From assembly GCA_015487515.1 (NCBI GenBank), contig WFPQ01000101.1, positions 1 through 6,651 on the forward strand: a stretch of 6,651 nucleotides of DNA, given 5' to 3'. The position numbers were made by a program, and so were the translations under genes. Origin of the DNA: Hyphomicrobiales bacterium. GTDB taxonomy: Bacteria > Pseudomonadota > Alphaproteobacteria > Rhizobiales > Devosiaceae. Positions within the stretch are counted from its first letter, which is position 1. Every line of letters begins with the position of its first letter. This document shows positions 1-5,366 of the stretch, piece by piece. The notes beneath the pieces are model-generated. The model was given only the letters and a program-made list of their open reading frames with translations, searched no databases and had not been told where the DNA came from.

Positions 1-1064
1 GACGGTGCCCTGATACTTATCGGGGCCTCTATATTATGCACCCCGATTTCAAAAATATCAAACCCCAATGCCTCCCTCTTGCTCAGCACCCGGGCGCTTA
101 TTCCCTTGTTATCCTTTGAAGGAACAAGGGTCCCCACCGGGCGGATCGCAATGATCACCCTGTCCCCGTCCCTGCGATCTGGAGTTGGCACCGTCCCGAG
201 CGGTGTAACGGCCACCCCGCCGTTAACCACAGCGGCAATTTCGGTCAGGGGAGAAAAAAACCTGGCCGTCTGCAAGTCAGCCGGATTGCTGTAAATCCGG
301 CTGGCGCTGTCAATCTGGGCAACCCGGCCCTGCCGCAACAGGGCGATGCGATCCCCAAGCACCATTGCCTCTTCCGGGTCATGAGTCACGATGATGGTGG
401 TCGCCCGGGTTTCACGCAGAATGGCCATGGTCTGGGAACGCACATTTTCCCGCAATCTAGCATCAAGGCTGGAAAAGGGCTCGTCCAGCATCAGTATTCC
501 GGGCCTTGGGGCAAAGGTGCGGGCCAGGGCCAGCCTTTGCTGCTGCCCCCCCGAAAGCATGTGGGGAAAATCATTTTCTCTCTCCAGCAGGCCAACCCGG
601 GCCAGGGCATTCCTGGCCTGCTTTACAGCCTGTCTGCGTTCGATCTTGCCCAGCCCGAAACAGACATTGTCCAACAGGCTCAGATGGGGGAACAGGGCAA
701 AATCCTGAAACATCAGGCCAACACCGCGCTTGTCCGGGGCCACCGCATATCCCGGCCTGGAAACGGTCTTGCCATTTACCAGCACCTCCCCTGCCGCTAT
801 TTCCTGGATTCCGGCCGCAACCCTTAGAACCGTGGATTTTCCCGACCCCGATTCCCCCAGCAGGCACACTATCTCGCCGGGCACCAGTTCCAGGTCGATA
901 CCATCAAGAATCCTGCGCCCGCCAAAAGACACATCAACTCCCCTAAGGCAAAGCGCGGCAGCAAAACTTACCCCTGCGGTTCCCCTGATACCCCATTCCT
1001 GCTGGCCCACCTGCAAGAAATCCTGTCCGCCTTCCTGCCCGTCCCTGTATCCGGTATCATTCAT
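1..1064 (-). CDS. ABC transporter ATP-binding protein, iron(III)/FbpC-like (partial, 3' end outside window)
   Basis: This is the ATPase subunit that powers an inner-membrane importer. The 354 visible residues carry the full set of nucleotide-binding motifs: Walker A GESGSGKST (70-78), Q-loop MFQD (Gln120), signature LSGGQQQ (170-176), Walker B ILMLDE (190-195), D-loop SSLD (198-201) and H-loop His228. A C-terminal extension from about residue 270 reads like the TOBE-type regulatory domain of CUT/FbpC/PotA ATPases. The stretches 'FQDFALFPHL' and 'VTPLG...VIIAIRP' resemble alphaproteobacterial iron(III) transporters most, but spermidine or thiamine types are not excluded, so no symbol is given. 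The ATG at 1064 is the only likely start because an in-frame TGA lies three codons upstream. About 38 residues precede the domain, which is longer than usual. No strong Shine-Dalgarno is visible. The gene lies downstream of scpAB on the same strand, but 261 bp away, and probably has its own promoter. The stop codon is beyond position 1. Confidence 0.9.
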   Translation of the reverse strand, partial: MNDTGYRDGQEGGQDFLQVGQQEWGIRGTAGVSFAAALCLRGVDVSFGGRRILDGIDLELVPGEIVCLLGESGSGKSTVLRVAAGIQEIAAGEVLVNGKTVSRPGYAVAPDKRGVGLMFQDFALFPHLSLLDNVCFGLGKIERRQAVKQARNALARVGLLERENDFPHMLSGGQQQRLALARTFAPRPGILMLDEPFSSLDARLRENVRSQTMAILRETRATTIIVTHDPEEAMVLGDRIALLRQGRVAQIDSASRIYSNPADLQTARFFSPLTEIAAVVNGGVAVTPLGTVPTPDRRDGDRVIIAIRPVGTLVPSKDNKGISARVLSKREALGFDIFEIGVHNIEAPISIRAP

Positions 1065-1207
1065 TTCAACTCAAACCTGCCTGTCTCCCGGGCCCTTTGC
1101 CCTGAACCTCAAAACCGGACTGCCCGTGTACCGGCTGCAGGAACAACCCGGTTCCCGTTCATCCGTTTTCCGGCCGGACAAACCCGCATCAACCTGCCCT
1201 GGAACGC

Positions 1208-1237
1208 TCTATAGGCCGCAACATGGCATTCATGCAA
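1208..1237 (-). promoter_or_regulatory. candidate promoter for the ABC ATPase gene
   Basis: On the minus strand a TTGCAT hexamer (1232-1237) is followed after 18 bp by TATAGA (1208-1213), a moderate match to a sigma-70 promoter (3/6 and 4/6). It would give a leader of roughly 135 nt before the ATG at 1064. That leader contains a 10-bp perfect palindrome, TCCGGCCGGA, at 1169-1178. The remaining 261-bp gap between scpB and this gene holds no convincing gene and no clear intrinsic terminator. The match is weak enough to arise by chance. Confidence 0.22.
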
Positions 1238-1325
1238 GAAACGTGATCCACATGTCAGACCCCTGCAAGCCGGCAAAAGCCCAGAACCCGCCCCTGGCCC
1301 TGCCTGCCAACCACCATCAGCCCGG

Positions 1326-2075
1326 CTATCCTTCTCCACCAGTTGCAAGAACCGGGTCATCATCCTCCAGCGGGTCCTCATCATCGGCCAGTTCCCCCTC
1401 GAAGGGAAGTGGTATCTGCATTTCTGGCGGCAGACGGCTGGAAAGCAGCCCAGCCCCCTTCAACTCTTCGAGTCCGGGCAGATCGCCAAGGGAAGAAAGC
1501 GAAAAATGATCCAGAAATTCAGGAGTGGTGCCATAGGTCACCGGCCGGCCGGGAGTACGGCGCCTTCCACGCATGCGAACCCAGCCCGCCTCCATGAGCA
1601 TGTCAAGGGTCCCCCTGCCCGACGCCACGCCACGAATTTCTTCTATTTCCGCCCTGGTAACCGGCTGATGATAGGCAATTATGGCCATCGTCTCCAGGGC
1701 TGCCCGAGACATGGACCGGGTTTCCTTCTCGGTGCGGCGAAGCAGAAAACCAAGGTCGGCGGCCGTTCGAAATGCCCAGCGCTCACCACGCTGCACCAGG
1801 TTCACCCCCCGTCCTGCATATTGCCTTGCCAGTTGATCAAGCAATTGTTCCGCATTGACCCCTTCCTCCAGGAACGGAGCCATTTCCCCAACACAAAGCG
1901 GTTCATCAGAAGCAAACAACAGCGCCTCGATCACCCGGAGGTTCCTGTGCTCCATTTCTTCCTGCCCGCCTGCTTCACACCCATTTCCAGGTTCTGTTCC
2001 AGGTTCTGCCCCATGTTCACGCTCTTGCATTGCCGGAGTCTCCATTGCAGGACTTTCCATTACAGAATTTTTCAT
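1326..2075 (-). CDS. scpB: segregation and condensation protein B (ScpB)
   Basis: ScpB is the dimeric winged-helix (kite) subunit that binds ScpA and, with SMC, forms the bacterial condensin-like complex on the nucleoid. From the ATG at 2075 the protein is 249 residues. The fold starts near residue 44 ('RNLRVIEALLFASDEPL'). The hallmark stretch 'ALETMAIIAYHQPVTRAEIEEIRGV' spans 127-150, in which AIIAYHQPVTRAEIEEIRG is diagnostic, followed by 'GRPVTYGTTPEFLDHFSL' and 'DLPGLEEL'. The C-terminus is acidic (230-240). The start is uncertain. ATGs lie in frame at 2075, 2060, 2045, 2030 and 1955. The 1955 start (209 residues) has the best ribosome-binding site (AGGA five to six bases upstream) and matches the usual ScpB N-terminus. 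The 2075 start is only 11 nt from the scpA stop, which fits a tight operon, and is given here as the outer limit. Residues 1-40 are low-complexity and their codons have low GC at third positions. Confidence 0.93.
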   Translation of the reverse strand: MKNSVMESPAMETPAMQEREHGAEPGTEPGNGCEAGGQEEMEHRNLRVIEALLFASDEPLCVGEMAPFLEEGVNAEQLLDQLARQYAGRGVNLVQRGERWAFRTAADLGFLLRRTEKETRSMSRAALETMAIIAYHQPVTRAEIEEIRGVASGRGTLDMLMEAGWVRMRGRRRTPGRPVTYGTTPEFLDHFSLSSLGDLPGLEELKGAGLLSSRLPPEMQIPLPFEGELADDEDPLEDDDPVLATGGEG

Positions 2076-2084
2076 TACAGAGAA
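2025..2084 (-). repeat. 15-bp tandem repeat, four imperfect copies, at the scpB start
   Basis: Read on the minus strand there are four consecutive 15-bp units: TTCTCTGTAATGAAA, AATTCTGTAATGGAA, AGTCCTGCAATGGAG and ACTCCGGCAATGCAA. Each contains an ATG at the same place, in the scpB frame, so the array encodes a pentapeptide pattern [S/P]-[V/A]-M-[K/E/Q]-x. The unit length keeps the frame. The array begins 2 nt after the scpA stop codon. Confidence 0.8.
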
Positions 2085-2086
2085 CT

Positions 2087-2914
2087 TCAATCTGAATTTT
2101 CCCTGCCGGGTTTTTTTCCCTGTCCCCGGCGTCGCATCAAGAGCGGTCCGAAAGCCAGGGTCTGGCGCATTTCCATGCTGCCTTCCCGTACCAGTTCCAG
2201 GCTGGCCGAAAAACTGGAAGCCAGGACCGTGGCCCGTTTCTCCGGGGCGGCCAGATACCGGGCCAGATACTTGTCCAGCGCTATCCACTCGCTGCCTTCT
2301 CCCACCAGTCTTTCGATTATCAGGCGAGCCTCCTTAAGGGACCAGACAATACGTTTTTCCGGCGCGTAATCCACAGCCACATTGCGCTCGCGCATGTCAG
2401 CATAGGACTTGAGCAGATGAAACAGCGAGGTATCAAAGGCATATTCCCTGGTGATGTCGACCGGCTCGGGGTCGCCCCTTGAAAATACCTCGCGCCCGAG
2501 CCGGGGCCGGTTGACCAGCCGGGCCGCCGCGTTGCGCATGGCCTCCAGCCTCTTGAGGCGAAACTGCAACAGGGCCGCCATCATTTCTCCGCTGGGTTCA
2601 TCATCATCAATGATTTCGGGAAGCATCAACCGGCTTTTCAGGTAAGCCAGCCAGGCTGCCATGACCAGGTAGTCCGCCGCCACTTCGATGCGCTTCTTGC
2701 GCACCCTCTCGATGAATTGCAGATATTGCTCGGCCAGGGAAAGAACGGAAATGCTGGCAAGATCAACCTTCTGGCGCCGGGCCATGTCCAGCAACAGGTC
2801 CAGCGGTCCCTCGAAACCATCCACGTCCACATACAAAACCTGCCCGCTCCGGGAATTTCCCGGTTCTGCAGAAGTCCAGTCTTCATCCGAAGAATTCATG
2901 ATCTCAACCGCCAT
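2087..2914 (-). CDS. scpA: segregation and condensation protein A (ScpA)
   Basis: ScpA is the kleisin subunit of the SMC-ScpAB complex. It bridges the two SMC heads and binds a ScpB dimer in chromosome organisation and segregation. The 275-residue length fits the family. The N-terminal SMC-binding domain shows the signature GFEGPLDLLLDMARRQKVDL (33-52), then 'ISVLSLAEQYLQFIERV' and 'ADYLVMAAWLAYLKSRLMLP' (81-99), both standard ScpA helices. The linker is charged, and the C-terminal winged helix occupies about 215-265. The first ATG (2914) has a GGTGA nine bases upstream. A second in-frame ATG (2899) would give MNSSDED and remove five residues. Both are plausible, since the conserved fold begins near residue 27. 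The gene is followed directly by scpB on the same strand and is divergent from cysK. In many alphaproteobacteria nagZ lies upstream of scpA; it is not visible here. Confidence 0.95.
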   Translation of the reverse strand: MAVEIMNSSDEDWTSAEPGNSRSGQVLYVDVDGFEGPLDLLLDMARRQKVDLASISVLSLAEQYLQFIERVRKKRIEVAADYLVMAAWLAYLKSRLMLPEIIDDDEPSGEMMAALLQFRLKRLEAMRNAAARLVNRPRLGREVFSRGDPEPVDITREYAFDTSLFHLLKSYADMRERNVAVDYAPEKRIVWSLKEARLIIERLVGEGSEWIALDKYLARYLAAPEKRATVLASSFSASLELVREGSMEMRQTLAFGPLLMRRRGQGKKPGRENSD

Positions 2915-2919
2915 GGGCC

Positions 2920-2948
2920 AATTTCACCATTGCATGGCATCTCGTCAA
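2920..2948 (-). promoter_or_regulatory. candidate scpA promoter very close to the start codon
   Basis: On the minus strand TTGACG (2943-2948, 5/6 to the sigma-70 -35 box) is followed after exactly 17 bp by GAAATT (2920-2925, 3/6 to the -10 box). Transcription would begin at about 2914, on the first scpA ATG itself, implying a leaderless message or use of the internal ATG at 2899. The -10 box is poor, so this is tentative. Confidence 0.25.
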
Positions 2949-3060
2949 GCCAATGTGCAAAAAAGTCCCCAACATGGACCCCTGGCAAACCGGCAAATTT
3001 CTCCGCTCCCGGGGCAAGCCATCCAATACGGCTCGACCTTTTGCACGCAATCTGACATTG

Positions 3061-3099
3061 TTGCCAGAGTCGGCAAAACCGCCTATTTGAAGCTGGCAA
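3061..3099. repeat. 7-bp inverted repeat in the scpA-cysK intergenic region (possible operator)
   Basis: TTGCCAG at 3061-3067 is matched by its exact reverse complement CTGGCAA at 3093-3099. The arm centres are 32 bp apart, close to three turns of the helix. The site lies in the 261-bp divergent spacer between scpA and cysK, about 80-115 bp upstream of the cysK ATG. It could be a two-site operator, but 7-bp inverted pairs also occur by chance and TGCCAG-like words are common here. The rest of the spacer (2915-3175) holds no convincing gene; the minus-strand open frame through it has no family-like sequence. Confidence 0.3.
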
Positions 3100-3109
3100 T
3101 GCCTGCCCC

Positions 3110-3138
3110 GAAACAGTATTACATGACAGGCATCTAAA
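3110..3138 (+). promoter_or_regulatory. candidate cysK promoter
   Basis: GAAACA (3110-3115) and TCTAAA (3133-3138) are separated by 17 bp and match sigma-70 boxes at 3/6 and 4/6. The predicted start near 3145 would give a leader of about 30 nt before the cysK ATG, a sensible distance. It sits just downstream of the inverted repeat at 3061-3099. The match is weak. Confidence 0.25.
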
Positions 3139-3175
3139 AAACGCATCCCAAAGAAATCATCCACGGTATCCCCAA

Positions 3176-4213
3176 ATGAACATCCACAACGATATAACCT
3201 CATTGATCGGCAACACCCCGTTGATCCGGCTAAATGCAGTTTCAAATGCCAGCGGATGCGAAATACTTGGCAAGGCCGAGTTCCTCAATCCGGGACAGTC
3301 CGTAAAGGACCGGGCCGCCCTGTACATCATCAGGAAAGCAGTGGAGGAGGGGAAATTAAGGCCAAACGGCACCATAGTAGAGGGAACCGCAGGAAATACC
3401 GGCATCGGCCTGTCCATGGTTGCCAGTTCCATGGGCTTTAAGACCATCATCATCATTCCCGATACCCAGTCGGAAGAAAAGAAGGCCGCCATCAGGCTCA
3501 GTGGAGCCCGGTTGATAGAGGTTCCGGCCGTTCCCTACAAGAATCCGAACAATTTCATAAGGGTTTCCCAGAGGCTGGCCCAAAAACTGGACAGGGAATT
3601 GCCGGATGGAGCCATCTGGGCCAACCAGTTTGACAATACCGCCAACCGCCAGGCCCATATCATGGGAACGGGCCCGGAAATATTTGAACAGACCGGCGGC
3701 AGAATTGACGGCTTCATCTGCGCGGTCGGGTCCGGGGGAACCCTTGCCGGTTGTGCAATTGCCCTTAAGAAACTTGATCAGAACATAAAGATCGGACTGG
3801 CCGACCCCGAAGGGGCAGCCCTTTATTCCTACTTTTCCTCCGGAGAACTGGCCGCAAGCGGATCTTCCATAACCGAAGGCATAGGCCAGGGCAGAATCAC
3901 CGCAAACCTGCAGGGGCTTGAAGTTGACATGGCCTTTAGAATATCCGACCGGGAAGCCCTGCCCTACATATTCGACCTGGCCCGGAACGAGGGCCTGTGC
4001 CTTGGCGGCTCCAGCGCCATAAACATTGCCGGCGCCCTGAAAATGGCAAGAAAAATGGGACCGGGAAAGACCATTGTCACCATTCTGGCCGATTATGGAA
4101 ACCGCTACCAGTCGAAATTGTACAATCCGCAGTTCCTGCGCTCCAAGTCCCTGCCCGTGCCCGAATGGATGGATCAGCCCCAGCAGATCGACCTCTCGGA
4201 CATAATGGAATAA
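3176..4213 (+). CDS. cysK: cysteine synthase A (O-acetylserine sulfhydrylase, PLP-dependent)
   Basis: This cytoplasmic enzyme makes L-cysteine from O-acetylserine and sulfide, the last step of sulfur assimilation. The 345 residues are a fold-type II PLP enzyme. 'IGNTPLIRL' (11-19) is followed by the cofactor lysine Lys44 in GQSVKDRAA. The substrate loop is EGTAGNTGIGLS (69-80), the phosphate-binding loop GSGGT is at 185-189, and 'GLCLGGSSAIN' near the C-terminus holds the serine facing the pyridine nitrogen. The insert 'NPNNFIRVSQRL', the stretch 'GAIWANQFDN' and the tail 'YGNRYQSKLYNPQFLRSKSLPVPEWM' match the alphaproteobacterial CysK form, about 20-30 residues longer than the E. coli enzyme. 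The SVKDR and TAGNTG loops also resemble cystathionine beta-synthases, so that activity is a less likely alternative. No Shine-Dalgarno is evident, and no other in-frame ATG lies close upstream. ATA and AGA/AGG codons are frequent. sseA follows on the same strand after 243 bp. Confidence 0.94.
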   Translation: MNIHNDITSLIGNTPLIRLNAVSNASGCEILGKAEFLNPGQSVKDRAALYIIRKAVEEGKLRPNGTIVEGTAGNTGIGLSMVASSMGFKTIIIIPDTQSEEKKAAIRLSGARLIEVPAVPYKNPNNFIRVSQRLAQKLDRELPDGAIWANQFDNTANRQAHIMGTGPEIFEQTGGRIDGFICAVGSGGTLAGCAIALKKLDQNIKIGLADPEGAALYSYFSSGELAASGSSITEGIGQGRITANLQGLEVDMAFRISDREALPYIFDLARNEGLCLGGSSAINIAGALKMARKMGPGKTIVTILADYGNRYQSKLYNPQFLRSKSLPVPEWMDQPQQIDLSDIME

Positions 4214-4344
4214 TGGAATCCGAAACCTGAAACCTTAAACCAAAAATCGCAAGAAACGACCGGCGGCAAGACCAACCGGTGATGCAGGCACCCGTGACAG
4301 AACCGAAAGTGCAAATGCAAAACCAAACATGAAAATTTGATCAT

Positions 4345-4354
4345 ATGGCGCCAT
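4345..4354. promoter_or_regulatory. 10-bp perfect palindrome upstream of sseA
   Basis: ATGGCGCCAT reads the same on both strands and lies about 100 bp upstream of the sseA start, next to an AT-rich stretch (4327-4346) with further small palindromes (TGATCA, CATATG). The cysK-sseA gap (4214-4456) also contains ACCGG/CCGGT arms at 4259-4279 with no T-tract, so no intrinsic terminator is supported, and ATTGCA twice 21 bp apart (4389 and 4410). A regulator-binding role is a guess. Confidence 0.2.
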
Positions 4355-4456
4355 GTCTGCCATTGCCAAGTTCACGGTGCTTTGTCAGATTGCAGCCACT
4401 GCCAGATCAATTGCAAACCGCCATAAGATCGGGGCAAACCCAGCAAAGGTAAGAAA

Positions 4457-5326
4457 ATGGATAAAAAATCGCCCTTCATTGATACCCGGTTCCTGTTCGA
4501 CAACCTGGACAATCCCCGGTTTTCCATTGTCGATGCCTCCTGGCACATGCCGGGCTCAAAGGTCAGCGCACTGGAAAATTTCATATCCGGCCACATACCG
4601 GGGGCCGTATATTTTGACCTGGACAGGATTGCCGATACATCTTCGGACCTGCCCCACATGGTTGCCCCCCCGCAAACCTTTTCCAGGATGGCCGGTGACC
4701 TGGGAATAAGCGAAAAAGACACGATAGTGGTATATGACAGCGCCGGACTGTTTTCAGCCGCCCGCGTCTGGTGGAATTTTTCCATCATGGGAGCAGAAAA
4801 CTGTTTCGTTCTTAGGGGCGGATTTCCAAAATGGCAGAAGGAAAACCGGCCAGTCGCCACGGGAGAGGTAATTCCCCGGGCAAAGACCTTCAATGCCAGG
4901 ACCCCCGGCAACCTGGTGGCAAAAAAACACGAACTTGAAGAAATCGTTGCCGCCGGCCAGAAAGATACCGGAATTCAGATAGTCGATGTCCGGGCCGCAG
5001 CGCGCTTTGAAGGGCTGGCCCAGGAACCACGGCCCAAAATGCGCTCCGGCCACATGCCCAACAGCATCAACCTGCCCTTCATGGAACTGATCGAAGATGG
5101 AGAAATGATCGAGCCAGAGGCAATATCGCAAAAGATAAGGGATGCCGGGATCGACCTTGACAGACCGATCATTGCCAGTTGCGGTTCCGGGGTCACGGCC
5201 CCCATCCTGTGCCTGGCCCTTGCCGAAATTGGAATAAATTCCATGCGGGTCTATGATGGTTCATGGAGTGAATGGGGCATGCCCGGCCCCCAGCCGGTCA
5301 TAGGGGAAAAAGGCAAGCCTGTTTGA
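4457..5326 (+). CDS. sseA: 3-mercaptopyruvate sulfurtransferase (two rhodanese domains)
   Basis: The enzyme takes sulfur from 3-mercaptopyruvate as a persulfide on its catalytic cysteine and passes it to thiols, thioredoxin or cyanide. The 289 residues form two rhodanese domains. The N-terminal one (about 8-130) has 'GHIPGAVYFDLD' and 'IVVYDSAGLFSAARVWW' but no catalytic cysteine, as usual. The C-terminal one (about 150-280) has 'IVDVRAAARF', 'EPRPKMRSGHMPNSINLPF' and the loop CGSGVTA with Cys242. CG[S/G]GV[T/S] is the mercaptopyruvate form; thiosulfate rhodaneses have CRKG[VI]T. Arg183 and Arg196 match the substrate-binding arginines. The ATG at 4457 is supported by AAGG seven bases upstream. 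The gene lies after cysK on the same strand, which fits a cysteine-linked sulfur role because the substrate comes from cysteine by transamination. A separate promoter is possible given the 243-bp gap. It converges on the aapJ-like gene 40 bp away. Confidence 0.95.
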   Translation: MDKKSPFIDTRFLFDNLDNPRFSIVDASWHMPGSKVSALENFISGHIPGAVYFDLDRIADTSSDLPHMVAPPQTFSRMAGDLGISEKDTIVVYDSAGLFSAARVWWNFSIMGAENCFVLRGGFPKWQKENRPVATGEVIPRAKTFNARTPGNLVAKKHELEEIVAAGQKDTGIQIVDVRAAARFEGLAQEPRPKMRSGHMPNSINLPFMELIEDGEMIEPEAISQKIRDAGIDLDRPIIASCGSGVTAPILCLALAEIGINSMRVYDGSWSEWGMPGPQPVIGEKGKPV

Positions 5327-5366
5327 TTCTGCGACACATCGAATCCGACCTGACGGAGAATCCGCC

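Noticed and set aside
541..560. Run of seven Cs as a possible frameshift in the ABC ATPase
   Set aside because: Counting the bases gives an intact LSGGQQQ signature in frame, and the frame stays open on both sides.
381..1509. Long plus-strand open frames over the ABC ATPase region
   Set aside because: They are antisense shadows of a gene with intact Walker A, signature and Walker B motifs; their translations are Pro/Ser/Arg-rich.
2076..2288. Upstream extension of scpB into scpA (open to a GTG near 2288)
   Set aside because: The extension lies inside the conserved C-terminal domain of scpA in another frame and has no ScpB-like sequence.
2904..3245. 113-codon minus-strand open frame across the scpA-cysK spacer
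   Set aside because: It overlaps the cysK start on the other strand and the scpA start in another frame, and its translation is rich in Cys/Arg/Gly with no family-like segment.
4353..4709. Open frame starting in the cysK-sseA gap and running into sseA
   Set aside because: It is in a different frame from sseA, and most of its length lies over well-conserved rhodanese sequence. The first 35 codons match nothing I recognise.
5327..5366. Terminator between the convergent sseA and aapJ-like genes
   Set aside because: Only a 4-bp stem (CGGA/TCCG) and a 5-bp stem (GATTC/GAATC) are visible, without T-tracts on either strand.
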